Shown: positions 13,494-22,605 of the stretch, piece after piece
How the letters are laid out: every line of letters begins with the position of its first letter
How positions within the stretch are numbered: position 1 is the stretch's first letter
IMG/VR virus record: IMGVR_UViG_3300009420_004026
Span: 1 to 33,167 of that record
DNA: 33,167 nt
Direction: 5' to 3' (one strand)
Source: a virus
The notes under the pieces: generated by a model
What the model saw: the letters and a program-made list of their open reading frames with translations, nothing else
Told to the model about the DNA's origin: nothing
Database searches by the model: none
Position numbers and translations under genes: made by a program

Positions 13494-16025
13494 TTATATA
13501 AAAAAATCTTCAAGAGTATCTACTTTTACTGCGTTCCAACCTATTGCTTCAAGAATACTATCAATCGGACTTAAAAAGACTTTGTTAAATTGAGTTTCGT
13601 AATCTATGTATTGATCTAAACCAAGCTGTTTTGGAAGAATATTTGGAAACGAAATAATATTTTCTCGAATTGGATTTGGCAGTTTTAAATGTAAGAATTT
13701 AATTTTGTCACCGCTTTTTACAGTTTCAAATTTTTTGTTTAAATTCTTTTCTTTTAAAAAGCTGTTATACAAAATTGCACCGCGAACGTGCATTGGACAA
13801 CCCTTTTTATATGATTTATTTGTCATGTATTTTTCAATATTGTCTGTACCAGAGTTGCGACCAATAGCTTCAGGTGGTAGTTTGTAGAATTCTTGGCGAA
13901 ACTCCTCGATAAATTTCTGCACTGTAGCTTCATCGCCATTCATAATAACTTCAAAGGATCCACGCAATTTGTCACGGCAAACTTCCGGTGTAGACGAACG
14001 GACTGATTCAAGACCTGTTACTGAAATTTTAGGTTTGTCATAATGAACGCCTTCGGAATTAAGTGTATTCATGATGTAGCGTTTTTTAGCAATAAACACA
14101 GTTTTATCTGTGATCTTTTCGCGTTTCATAATCATTGCCTGGCGATAAGAACCCATTGTTTTTGAAAGCTCTACATAACCAGCTTCAATAACAGGTTCAA
14201 TTTGCATCCGACAAATTTTATCAAGGAATTCTTCACCTACTTTGCGATCAACATCTATTGTTTTAAAACGCTTTTCAATAATAGGAGCCATGTTAACGTA
14301 AATAGAGTCTGTATCAATATATATGATATAATCTACGTCAGCGGTACCAAGAACTTTGTTTATATAGTTATTAACAGATTTTTGAGCGTATCGAATAGAT
14401 AATTGTCCAGAAGTAGTAATCGCTTCAGCCATGTCATTAATATAGTAAAGAAAGTAAATGTTTGCCATTGCGCCATAAAGGCTATTCATACTAATTTTAA
14501 TTGCCATCTGTGCGTTATGCAACTGATTTGCTTTACGTTTTAATTGATCCTTTTCAGCAGGATCTGTAGCGTTCTCGAGCTCCTGTTCGACCTTGAGCAT
14601 TTCCTGTTTAATGATTTTACGATTACCATAATATTCATCAATGATCCCTGGAATAACACCAATTTTTTCATTTGTAAAACACGCACCGTTAGCCGCAACA
14701 GACGCGGCAGGCCGATTGTTTTGATATTTACCACTTAGTACCATTTCTTGCGAAACATAATCGCGTTCATCTTTTAGATATGTTTCGGGAGACATATTAT
14801 ATTGAAGCATTAAATGCGGATAAAGTGAATTCAAATCAAACGAAACAACCCAAGGATGCATACCAACTTTTGGATCTTTAACATAACCACCAACAAGATC
14901 GCCTGCGCGTTGTCCAGGTCGGCCTTTAACATTTGGAACGCGTTTTTCTTTAATCAGTTTGCGATACAAGGTTGTTTCCCAAATACCTACAGTGCCGAAA
15001 GCATCACTATAATTAACACCTCCTCCATACGCAACAGTCATAACCAATTCAAGTAAAGATGTTTCATCTTCAAAACGCTGAATAAGCCAAGTATCTTTAA
15101 GGTTATAGTCAAGATATAATTGTGGATTTTGCTCATACAATTCCGTGAGTGTACCATAGTCAGAGTAGTCAAGTTTCTTTTCGCCAAGAATTACGCTTGC
15201 GATATGATCAAGTTTCCACGATTCTTGTGGTCCGTACTTATAACCAAATTTCTTAAATGCGTCCATATAATCAATAACTGTTATACCAGTAATTTGATAA
15301 GTAGAAGCGGGTTTTCCAAAGATTTCACGCGTTTTCATGCGTATGTTTTTCCAAGGAGATAGTTGTTTTGCTTTTTCTTCACCAAATAGTCGAATGATAC
15401 GCGTAATAACATACATGATATCAAAGTATTCTACATTCCATCCTGTAACAACTTCAGGAAAATCACTTGACCAGAGTTGAATAAAGCGTTGCAGTAAAGC
15501 TTCTTCGGTATCGAATTTCATAAACTGGATGTTGTCTGGGTCAATACCGGAGATTGTTTTAGATTTGTCGTAATCTTTACGGCCTAAAAGATTGTAAGTA
15601 TCGGATTTTGATGATTTCATTGAAATAGAAGTAATTTCTTTATCAGCTTCATCTATGTTTGCGTAGCCATCACTAATATCAACTTCGATGTCAAATGCAA
15701 GAATGTTAATTTTTTTCATGTCGAATTTAATATCGTTTGGATATTTTTGTTGAATAAATTGCGCTACATAATTTGTATTACCATACATTTCAAAGCCGTG
15801 AACATCTTTGTGTTGTTCAATGAAATCCTTTGCTTCACCCATAGTTCCACATTCCCGAGGGGATAATGGTCTATCACCTATGAGAGAACGGTATTCACCG
15901 TCGCGGTCAGGCAAAAATAATGTAGGAGCAAACTTTTCTTTGCGGATAAATGGCTTTCCATTAGTGTATCCACGCCAAAGAATGTTATTGCCAAAGCGCT
16001 CAACGTTTGTATAAAAATTAGACAT
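13494..16025 (-). CDS. 43: DNA polymerase (T4 gp43 type, family B)
   Basis: 843 residues, close to T4 gp43 (898). The N-terminal exonuclease domain has Exo I FDIEVD (about 109). The polymerase motifs are in order: motif A DLNSLYPHL (about 396), motif B KISMNSLYGAMA (about 511) and motif C YIDTDSIYVN (about 571), then KKRYIMNT. All catalytic Asp are present, so it should be an active replicative polymerase with proofreading. It has its own early promoter with a perfect TATAAT. The sliding clamp and loader genes that sit near 43 in T4 are not in this window. Confidence 0.98.
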   Translation of the reverse strand: MSNFYTNVERFGNNILWRGYTNGKPFIRKEKFAPTLFLPDRDGEYRSLIGDRPLSPRECGTMGEAKDFIEQHKDVHGFEMYGNTNYVAQFIQQKYPNDIKFDMKKINILAFDIEVDISDGYANIDEADKEITSISMKSSKSDTYNLLGRKDYDKSKTISGIDPDNIQFMKFDTEEALLQRFIQLWSSDFPEVVTGWNVEYFDIMYVITRIIRLFGEEKAKQLSPWKNIRMKTREIFGKPASTYQITGITVIDYMDAFKKFGYKYGPQESWKLDHIASVILGEKKLDYSDYGTLTELYEQNPQLYLDYNLKDTWLIQRFEDETSLLELVMTVAYGGGVNYSDAFGTVGIWETTLYRKLIKEKRVPNVKGRPGQRAGDLVGGYVKDPKVGMHPWVVSFDLNSLYPHLMLQYNMSPETYLKDERDYVSQEMVLSGKYQNNRPAASVAANGACFTNEKIGVIPGIIDEYYGNRKIIKQEMLKVEQELENATDPAEKDQLKRKANQLHNAQMAIKISMNSLYGAMANIYFLYYINDMAEAITTSGQLSIRYAQKSVNNYINKVLGTADVDYIIYIDTDSIYVNMAPIIEKRFKTIDVDRKVGEEFLDKICRMQIEPVIEAGYVELSKTMGSYRQAMIMKREKITDKTVFIAKKRYIMNTLNSEGVHYDKPKISVTGLESVRSSTPEVCRDKLRGSFEVIMNGDEATVQKFIEEFRQEFYKLPPEAIGRNSGTDNIEKYMTNKSYKKGCPMHVRGAILYNSFLKEKNLNKKFETVKSGDKIKFLHLKLPNPIRENIISFPNILPKQLGLDQYIDYETQFNKVFLSPIDSILEAIGWNAVKVDTLEDFFI

Positions 16026-16055
16026 GTGTATCCCTGTGTATCACTGTTAATACAT

Positions 16056-16084
16056 ATTATAAATTAAAGATTGAATATTGTCAA
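16056..16084 (-). promoter_or_regulatory. Promoter of the DNA polymerase gene
   Basis: Minus strand TTGACA (16079-16084), 17-nt spacer, TATAAT (16056-16061): full sigma-70 consensus. Confidence 0.88.
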
Positions 16085-16089
16085 CAAAA

Positions 16090-17802
16090 TTATGCTGCAA
16101 TTTCTGAAAAGTTTTTGATTTTTTGAAAACGAATATGTGCATCAAATTTATCACTGAACTGGTGACCACGGTGCGATATAACAAAAATGTTATCATCACT
16201 ATTTAGATTGTGCAGTGTATCGATCAAGTTTTCAATACCCGTACCGTCAAGAGCGCCATCTAGTGTTTCATCAAGCAACAACAAGTTAGTAGAAACAGAA
16301 TTTCTTAGTTTTGCAACTGCGCGCCACGCTAACATAATCGACAACGTGATGCGCAACTTTTCGCCTTCGCTAAACGATGCATACGAAAACGCATCACGGA
16401 AACGTGACTTGATGATTTCATTAAAGTTCTCATCAAGCTGAAAGTCAACAAACAAATCAAACGCTCCAAGATACTTGTTGATTAGCTTATTCATAACAGG
16501 AATATATTGCCTAATAATACGAGTCTTAATACCGCCATCGCGTAACATTGTTTGCACTACGTTCAGCACTTCTTTATTATCAAATAAATCCTGTTGCTCA
16601 TTCTCGTAGTTAGATAGTTTAGACACGAGAGAATCAAGCGCGGAAGCATCAACTGCTTCGACTTCTTGCTCAGCTTTAATTAATTCATTTTTGTATGAAA
16701 CCAATGCGGTTTTTGCCATCTTAATAGATGCGCGATGGTCACCAATTTTTAAATTCATATTTGACATTTGATCTTCAACAACGGAAATAGACTCGATGCG
16801 ATCTGCATAAACTTTTGTCTTTTTAGCCAGTTCTATTAAGCCGTTTTCTAATTCAACAACTTTTGCATCTTTTTTAAACATAACATCTTTTTTGAAATCG
16901 TGTTCAATACCTTGCTTGCAAGTAGGACAATCATCATGGTCGTGATAAAATGCTAATTCTTTTTGATGCGCGCGAATTGAGCTTTCTATATCACGTCGAA
17001 GTGATTTGCCTTTTTCAATTTTTGTTTTTATTTCAGGCTTGTCTTTGATATCATCTGCGCAAACCGTTAATATATCTTGGATAGCCTCGATTGCTTTTTG
17101 GTCATTTTCAACAGCCGAAATGTGGCCAGACATTTTTTCACGGATCTTAATAACTTCGTCTTCTTTAATTTTACGAATAGACGCGTTATGTTCTTTTGCT
17201 GATTCGAGCTTGGACTCAGTCAAACCCATCTGATAACTATTCTCTGTAATTGATTCTTTATTACTAGAAAGTCTGTCTTTAAGTAAAATATTCATTGTTG
17301 AGAATACTTGGATATCAAGCAAGTCTTCAACTAAATCGCGGCGAGTATGTGCAGGTAATTCCATAAATGGTACGTAAGTTGCCGAACCTAACACGACGAT
17401 TTGATTGAATGATTTATAATTCAAATTTAAAATGTTTTGTTCAAGGTATGTCTGATAATCGCGTGACGCAGCATCTTGATTAATCATTTCATCGTTTTTC
17501 CAAATTTCAAACACAACTGGCTTAATGCCGCGTCTAATTAGAAAGTTGTTTTGACCAATTTGAAATACGACTTCAACCATTGCTTCGCGGCCATTGATGC
17601 TGTTAATTAACTGGTTTTTATTAATTTTGCGAAAAGCTTTACCATACAAACCAAAAACAATAGCGTCAAGCAGAGTTGATTTACCACTGCCGTTTGTTCC
17701 GCTGATAAGCGTAGTTCTTGCTCCGTCTAGTTTAACTGAAGTCCAAGAATTACCGGACGATAATAAATTTTTGTATCTAACTTCTTTAAAATTAATCTTC
17801 AT
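16090..17802 (-). CDS. 46: Recombination endonuclease subunit gp46 (Rad50/SbcC-like)
   Basis: 570 residues. Walker A SGTNGSGKST is at about 34-43. Long coiled-coil arms flank a zinc-hook CPTC (about 291-294). The ABC signature SEGEKLRITLSI is near 475 and Walker B LLLLDETLDG near 508. With gp47 it forms the SMC-type nuclease complex that processes DNA ends for recombination-dependent replication and degrades host DNA. Its ATG overlaps the gp47 stop by four bases (ATGA), giving coupled synthesis of the two subunits. Confidence 0.97.
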   Translation of the reverse strand: MKINFKEVRYKNLLSSGNSWTSVKLDGARTTLISGTNGSGKSTLLDAIVFGLYGKAFRKINKNQLINSINGREAMVEVVFQIGQNNFLIRRGIKPVVFEIWKNDEMINQDAASRDYQTYLEQNILNLNYKSFNQIVVLGSATYVPFMELPAHTRRDLVEDLLDIQVFSTMNILLKDRLSSNKESITENSYQMGLTESKLESAKEHNASIRKIKEDEVIKIREKMSGHISAVENDQKAIEAIQDILTVCADDIKDKPEIKTKIEKGKSLRRDIESSIRAHQKELAFYHDHDDCPTCKQGIEHDFKKDVMFKKDAKVVELENGLIELAKKTKVYADRIESISVVEDQMSNMNLKIGDHRASIKMAKTALVSYKNELIKAEQEVEAVDASALDSLVSKLSNYENEQQDLFDNKEVLNVVQTMLRDGGIKTRIIRQYIPVMNKLINKYLGAFDLFVDFQLDENFNEIIKSRFRDAFSYASFSEGEKLRITLSIMLAWRAVAKLRNSVSTNLLLLDETLDGALDGTGIENLIDTLHNLNSDDNIFVISHRGHQFSDKFDAHIRFQKIKNFSEIAA

Positions 17803-18863
17803 GCGATCTGCTGTGCCTCAATATATAATTCATCAATGAGTGTTGTAATTGCCACCTTATCAACTTTCGTATCTATTGACTCGATATACGAGTGCAAAAT
17901 CTCTTTGGTGTCTTTTGTTTCGTCTAAAATTTCGTCAACGCCAGCTTCCTCTAAATTTAAAGAGTCTTCAATAGATTTAACGTCAGCTGCGCCAGCGTCT
18001 GAAAGCTTGTTCAAAAATAAGTCATAGATATATGAGTTATTTCTGTTCTTAACGATTACCTTAATATATGCGTCCGCGATGTTGGTTAAGTCCAAATTTG
18101 CGATATCATCAATAGTCATATCTTGGTCATCGTATTCAATTTTGTGATATATCTGAAACGGGTTTAATACCCATGCCAAATCGCGTGTCTCGGTGTCAAG
18201 TATTCTAAATCCACGTTTGCCACCATAATCTGACCATGTCATTTCGTATGGAGCGCCTAGATATGTTATGTTATTATAGACTGATGGGTGGTGGAAGTGA
18301 CCAGAATAAACAGACTCAAAATGTTTAAAGATGTCTTTTGTTAGACCGTGGTCATTAATAGCACCCTTCAGCATTTCAAAACCTTGTATAGCAAAGTGAC
18401 CCATGCAAATATCAGCTTTTGAGTTCTTCACCGTTTCTAGGCTTGATTCCATGTTATTCTTTGTTAGCCATGGAACCATTATAACATTAGTTGATCCGAA
18501 TGTCAACTCAACAGGTTTGTCTTTATAAATGTTAAAATTAGAATATTCTTGAAGCAGCAAATTCATTGAATTGATTTCGTTTGTATTCGTATAATACACT
18601 GAATGATTGCCGACGATGGCATGGTACTCAATATTACGTTTAGCAATTTGGTCAAAGAAGAATTTCTTTGCTCTATCGAGCGTAACATAATTTACATATT
18701 TACGGCGGTCAAAGGTATCACCTAAATCAAGAATTGTTTTAATATTGTGTTCGTCAATATATGGAAAGAAAACTTCTAAAAAGAATTTCTCTTGGTGGTC
18801 AAGGAATACCTTTGCATCACCACGTACACCAAGGTGCATATCTGTAATAATCGCTATTTTCAT
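17799..18863 (-). CDS. 47: Recombination endonuclease subunit gp47 (Mre11/SbcD-like)
   Basis: 354 residues. The metallophosphoesterase motifs are in order: DMHLGVRGD (8-16), DLGDTFDRRKY (about 46-56), VGNHSVYY (about 84-91), MGHFAIQG, and SGHFHHPSVY. These supply the two-metal nuclease site. It partners gp46, which is encoded directly downstream with a four-base overlap. The stop of the preceding conserved gene lies three bases before this ATG, so 55, the conserved gene, 47 and 46 look like one operon. Confidence 0.97.
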   Translation of the reverse strand: MKIAIITDMHLGVRGDAKVFLDHQEKFFLEVFFPYIDEHNIKTILDLGDTFDRRKYVNYVTLDRAKKFFFDQIAKRNIEYHAIVGNHSVYYTNTNEINSMNLLLQEYSNFNIYKDKPVELTFGSTNVIMVPWLTKNNMESSLETVKNSKADICMGHFAIQGFEMLKGAINDHGLTKDIFKHFESVYSGHFHHPSVYNNITYLGAPYEMTWSDYGGKRGFRILDTETRDLAWVLNPFQIYHKIEYDDQDMTIDDIANLDLTNIADAYIKVIVKNRNNSYIYDLFLNKLSDAGAADVKSIEDSLNLEEAGVDEILDETKDTKEILHSYIESIDTKVDKVAITTLIDELYIEAQQIA

Positions 18864-18866
18864 AAT

Positions 18867-19370
18867 TTAATCCCATAGGTTTTCGTAGAAACGACCAAAC
18901 AATCTAAATCCATCAGTCATTCTGCCTTGATGCGCTATAACACTTTCGCTATCCCATTTGTAATCGTATTCAGATATCCAATCATCTTTGCATTTTTGTT
19001 CAAACGCCCAAATCATTTCGTCTAAAATATCGTCCCACTCTTCTTCGCTTAATTCTTGCGGATAGCTATGCTTTGTTTCTTTTAGTTGTTTAAGCATCGG
19101 CAATATAATTACAGCAAGTGTATCATCCATGCTCCATGTATCCCAGCGATGAATGTGTACTTTTACTTTTTGCGTACGCCTGTCAAACCACAACCAGTTA
19201 AATACGTTGTACACGCTTTGCACTGCGTCTTCAATAGCTTCCCATACGTGATCGCCGTAGTCCCAATAAGCTTCTTCTGGCCAGTGTAAAGATTTGTACT
19301 TTTTATTCATATGACGAGTATGCGCATTACATATTAGTCTATTTGAATAATTCCCTATTTTAACTTTCAT
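18867..19370 (-). CDS. Conserved T4-like phage protein (RWDTWSMDDTLA family), unknown function
   Basis: 167 residues from the ATG at 19370; a TTG at 19391 would extend it but has less support. The motif VKVHIHRWDTWSMDDTLAVI is followed by LPMLKQLKETKHSYP and DEMIWAFEQKC. I recognise these from a conserved marine T4-like protein, whose function is unknown to me. Trp-rich throughout. The start overlaps the end of gene 55 by 11 bases and the stop lies three bases before 47, so it belongs to the recombination/late-sigma operon. Confidence 0.85.
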   Translation of the reverse strand: MKVKIGNYSNRLICNAHTRHMNKKYKSLHWPEEAYWDYGDHVWEAIEDAVQSVYNVFNWLWFDRRTQKVKVHIHRWDTWSMDDTLAVIILPMLKQLKETKHSYPQELSEEEWDDILDEMIWAFEQKCKDDWISEYDYKWDSESVIAHQGRMTDGFRLFGRFYENLWD

Positions 19371-19893
19371 CTTTAGTCTTTTCTTCAACAACTTTTTTTG
19401 GAAGTTTTTTGCTTGCTAATTTTTCTTCATAATCGCTAACGAAATGATTTATATAATCTGCGTTTGTGTTTAAGTGTAATTGTACTTCATTAGATTCATA
19501 TGTTGCGCCCTGTGCAACCATGTTGTGTGAAGATTTAAAGCGAATATACATTTGCTTTTTTTCTTTTTGGATCCTGCGTAAAAACGCGAACCAAATAACT
19601 TGTGTAAAATACGCAAACGGATTTGAAGACTTGTTGTGATCGAAGTTGCCAATGTATAGAAGGCAGTTTTCTATACCGTCCATAATCATATCTTCTTTAT
19701 AAGTGTAGCCTGAGAAGTTTGGTTTTGTAGCAAGACGGTTTGCAATTTTAAAAATGCATTCTCCAATATAAACCGGCACTATAGGTAACTTATCACCCTG
19801 ATTTTCAGCTTCAACGCATCGCTTCTTGTATTCAATTAGCGCGTCTAACAAATCCTTGTTGTTTACATAATTTCTTTTTGCTCTTCTCGCCAT
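19360..19893 (-). CDS. 55: Late-transcription sigma factor gp55
   Basis: 177 residues (T4 gp55: 185). A basic N-terminus (MARRAKRNYVNNKDL) leads into the sigma region 2-like block: YKEDMIMDGIENCLLYIGNF, then NPFAYFTQVIWFAFLRRIQKEKKQ (about 91-114), which binds the TATAAATA box and core RNA polymerase. In T4, gp55 with gp33 and the clamp directs late transcription. The late boxes in this window are its expected targets. The gene appears early-expressed (sigma-70-like elements upstream, AAAAGGAT before the ATG). Confidence 0.92.
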   Translation of the reverse strand: MARRAKRNYVNNKDLLDALIEYKKRCVEAENQGDKLPIVPVYIGECIFKIANRLATKPNFSGYTYKEDMIMDGIENCLLYIGNFDHNKSSNPFAYFTQVIWFAFLRRIQKEKKQMYIRFKSSHNMVAQGATYESNEVQLHLNTNADYINHFVSDYEEKLASKKLPKKVVEEKTKDES

Positions 19894-19930
19894 TATACGA
19901 TCCTTTTCTATACACTGTTAATATACATTT

Positions 19931-19954
19931 TATACTATAAATCTGAAATGTCAA
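19931..19954 (-). promoter_or_regulatory. Probable early promoter of gene 55 (weak match)
   Basis: Minus strand TTGACA (19949-19954). The -10 is unclear: TATAAA with a 14-nt spacer, or a TATATT further downstream. The upstream position and -35 identity support a promoter, but the spacing is poor. Confidence 0.4.
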
Positions 19955-19997
19955 CTGTTAATTTATAAAATATTTTTACAAATTGTGCATTTTGTTG

Positions 19998-20026
19998 TTG
20001 ACAGGTCTGAAAACTAGGGTTATAAT
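19998..20026 (+). promoter_or_regulatory. Consensus sigma-70 promoter antisense to uvsW
   Basis: TTGACA (19998-20003), exactly 17 nt, TATAAT (20021-20026). The palindrome AGAATTAATAATTCT (20027-20041) covers the expected start site. It points rightward into the 3' end of uvsW, which is on the minus strand; no plus-strand gene follows for 3 kb. Confidence 0.7.
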
Positions 20027-20062
20027 AGAATTAATAATTCTGATAGTTGTGGTATATAAGTG

Positions 20063-21559
20063 TTATTCGAGAGGTATTGTGTATATTTTAAAGGGAAAAT
20101 GTTCTTCAGAATATATCTCTATCCGTCTCTTGAAGTGATTCAAAGTATAATTTGTAAACGCTCCGACTGACAAATCGTCAGCAATATCATATAACGTAGC
20201 TTGATCTGAGTCATCAGCTTTACGTAACGATCTACCAATTGATTGGAGTACTTTGATTTCAGATTTAGATCCAGACGCAAATATCACATTATCTAATCTT
20301 TTAATATTTACACCAGTTGAAAACACTCCATATGATGCTAATATATCATGTTGCTTAACAGGATCATTTTCAACAAGGTGGCGAATATTTTCACGTTCAT
20401 TTCCCTTTACCCCACCATATACAAAATGCAATTTACGATCGTCTCTCCGAAGGAGAGGTTCTAATATTTTTCCGTGTTTCTCAACAAGATCAAATAAAAT
20501 AAGATTGTTTTGTCCCTTCAAAGACCAAACTAAATTGCGAATAAAAATGTTTCGCTTTTCGTGGTTTGTAAGATATTCTCTTTCAGCTGGGTATCTCTTT
20601 TGCTTAACTTGAATAGAATTAAACGCCTTACGGAACTCTTTTCTCTTATCTTCAGGGTGAGACAACACTAACGCCTTCACCTTAAAATTTGCTACGGTAC
20701 CTTCTTCGATAAGATCTCTTGTTTTTACAAATCTTTTTACTTGTCCGAAACAACCTTCCAACACTAATTGGTGGGTTTTTGATTCTCCAGACTTAAGCGT
20801 ACCAGTAAAACCGTGACGGTATTCACAATCAGTTAACTTCTCCATAATAGTAGTTAAAGATTTTGCCTGAAACAAGTGTGCCTCGTCACCAAGAACAACT
20901 CTGAATTGGTCGAACCATTCTTTGGGTTGCTTTATTAATGATTGCCAAGTACTAATTACAACGGGTGCGGATGTTGTTTTATCTACTCCACCTTGAATTT
21001 TATATACGAGCTCCGGATCAAAACCATAGTCTACAAAATCACCTGCCATTTGATGAACTAGTGATATTGTTGGAACTACGATTAATGTTCTATGCCCAAA
21101 TGCTTGGTAATAGTGTTGTTGTATTAAATAAATTATGAGAGATTTACCAGAAGATGTTGGTGATAATGATAGTGAACGGTTATTTTTAATTGCGTTTACA
21201 ACATAATCATTTTGATAATCTCGAGGGATAAATTTACAGTTTATTTCTTCTGCTAATTCAAAGCCATAATTGTCTGGTACAATATGATCTATTATCATTT
21301 CGTCAGGAATTGCGAGTTCGTAGTCACGTTCTTCACAAAACTTTTTTAAATAAGCAAGGAGGCCTACCAATAATATAGGCCGCATTGGCTGATACATTCG
21401 AATATAACCATCCCAAACTCTTGCTTTGAATTTCGGATTAAACTGATATCCGTCAGGTCTAAAAGAAAAGTAATTCATTATTTCCTGGCGTACACCTGGA
21501 TCTGCTGTTACTTTCATGTGAACCGCGTTTATCGGTTCTACAGTCACTATATCGTTCAT
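20063..21559 (-). CDS. uvsW: UvsW-type DNA/RNA helicase
   Basis: 498 residues (T4 UvsW: 503). A DNA-binding N-terminal domain is followed by RDYQ (Q-motif-like, about 113), Walker A SPTSSGKS (133-140), DEAH at 225-228, a TGT motif III-like HGFTGTLKSG, and motif VI SIGRSLRKAD. The T4 enzyme unwinds R-loops and branch-migrates recombination intermediates, shutting off origin replication in favour of recombination-dependent replication. It is followed downstream by the 55 operon and preceded by uvsY. A consensus promoter on the opposite strand lies just beyond its stop codon. Confidence 0.96.
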   Translation of the reverse strand: MNDIVTVEPINAVHMKVTADPGVRQEIMNYFSFRPDGYQFNPKFKARVWDGYIRMYQPMRPILLVGLLAYLKKFCEERDYELAIPDEMIIDHIVPDNYGFELAEEINCKFIPRDYQNDYVVNAIKNNRSLSLSPTSSGKSLIIYLIQQHYYQAFGHRTLIVVPTISLVHQMAGDFVDYGFDPELVYKIQGGVDKTTSAPVVISTWQSLIKQPKEWFDQFRVVLGDEAHLFQAKSLTTIMEKLTDCEYRHGFTGTLKSGESKTHQLVLEGCFGQVKRFVKTRDLIEEGTVANFKVKALVLSHPEDKRKEFRKAFNSIQVKQKRYPAEREYLTNHEKRNIFIRNLVWSLKGQNNLILFDLVEKHGKILEPLLRRDDRKLHFVYGGVKGNERENIRHLVENDPVKQHDILASYGVFSTGVNIKRLDNVIFASGSKSEIKVLQSIGRSLRKADDSDQATLYDIADDLSVGAFTNYTLNHFKRRIEIYSEEHFPFKIYTIPLE

Positions 21560-21622
21560 TATTCACCTGTAATTTAATTTTTAGACAATGCGGAACGAAT
21601 ACTAATTATCTCTGTAAAACTG

Positions 21623-22060
21623 TTAGTAACCGCCAGCTTGGAATTTTGCCCAGTCTATCATATTTTTGACTATGAAGTTCCTATTATTTATCTGTTTAAC
21701 AATACTTTCCAAATACTTAGCACGTTCTTCGTGTAAGGATATTTTTAGGCTAAGTTGGATAATTTCGCTATCGCTCTGGACATGCCGATCTAAATCACCG
21801 CGCAAAACTTTTAGTTGAAAGGGTTTCCAACCCCTGTCTTTTAGTTCTAATTCGTCCATCGACCCGCCGTAATATTCAGACTTTACTTTTTCAAATTCAA
21901 GCAAATCAGCTTTTAATTTTTTTACTTTGAGCGCTTCTCTATAAAAGAGATTGTAGTATTTATTATGAAGCTCAGGAATGCGAGAAGATTCACGAGATAA
22001 ATTAGTTTCGTCAATCTTACAATCCTGAGCCCATAGTTGGTTTATTTCATCAATATCCAT
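21623..22060 (-). CDS. uvsY: Recombination mediator UvsY
   Basis: 145 residues from the ATG at 22060 (a GTG directly before it is the alternative), near T4 UvsY (137). Layout matches: N-terminal LWAQDCKIDETNLSRESS, a long charged helix with KLKADLLEFEKVKSEYYGG, and the C-terminus NRNFIVKNMIDWAKFQAGGY, resembling the T4 ending (FAIKHIQDMRAFEAG). UvsY loads UvsX recombinase onto gp32-covered single-stranded DNA. The neighbour order uvsY then uvsW is as in T4. Early promoter at 22093-22121. Confidence 0.92.
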   Translation of the reverse strand: MDIDEINQLWAQDCKIDETNLSRESSRIPELHNKYYNLFYREALKVKKLKADLLEFEKVKSEYYGGSMDELELKDRGWKPFQLKVLRGDLDRHVQSDSEIIQLSLKISLHEERAKYLESIVKQINNRNFIVKNMIDWAKFQAGGY

Positions 22061-22092
22061 CACTTAATTCCCATTATATACTGTATAATATA

Positions 22093-22121
22093 AATATATC
22101 ACATAAAGTGATAAATGTCAA
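22093..22121 (-). promoter_or_regulatory. Early promoter of uvsY-uvsW
   Basis: Minus strand TTGACA (22116-22121), 17-nt spacer, TATATT (22093-22098), about 33 nt before the uvsY start. Confidence 0.85.
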
Positions 22122-22594
22122 CCTTTCTGTTTAGCAACTTGCACGTCGTAAGCAGCTCTATCAACAATACCTTCATTCAAAAGTCTTTGACGATTTACTT
22201 CGTGTGCAGCTTGTGTTTCTGCTTTTGATCCGCCAAAATAAGAAACCGCATGGCCTTCATCGATAAGTATTTCAGTTAAACGCTTATCTGCTCCGTTGTA
22301 ATTTTCGATAATAAAATCGCCAAGCACTCGTCCAAACTTGCCCTTCATATCTTCGCCATTTTTACTTACTTCAGTTTTAAGAATAACATCTCCAGACAAA
22401 AGTTCTTTTACTCTCGCCTTTGCAGCTTCTCCAAATAAATCTTCGACTTTATCTGAAGTTCTGGACTCTGGCGTATCAATACCCATAATGCGAACTCTTT
22501 CGTCCGCAAGTATTACACCAAATCCTAATTCTATATCAACATCAACAGTATCACCGTCGATTACTCTGTTTATCGCGCACTTATATTCGTACAT
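22118..22594 (-). CDS. Thermonuclease-like (SNase family) nuclease
   Basis: 158 residues with the staphylococcal nuclease fold. It contains RVIDGDTVDVDIELGFG (Asp13, Asp15), then VRIMGIDTPESR with Arg35, Asp40 and Glu43, and KGKFGRVLGD with Arg89; these supply the Ca2+-dependent catalytic site. The C-terminal helix region ILIDEGHAVSYFGG is also typical. It should cut DNA and RNA. No signal peptide, so it acts in the cytoplasm; host DNA breakdown or DNA repair is possible. It lies 11 nt downstream of the tail-tube-fold gene and is likely read from the late promoters at 23136-23158. Confidence 0.92.
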   Translation of the reverse strand: MYEYKCAINRVIDGDTVDVDIELGFGVILADERVRIMGIDTPESRTSDKVEDLFGEAAKARVKELLSGDVILKTEVSKNGEDMKGKFGRVLGDFIIENYNGADKRLTEILIDEGHAVSYFGGSKAETQAAHEVNRQRLLNEGIVDRAAYDVQVAKQKG

Positions 22595-22605
22595 TTGGAA
22601 TTTCC

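Noticed and set aside
22089-22096. TATAAATA on the plus strand
   Set aside because: It lies inside the minus-strand uvsY early promoter, and the genes downstream on the plus strand are more than 1 kb away; probably chance in AT-rich DNA.
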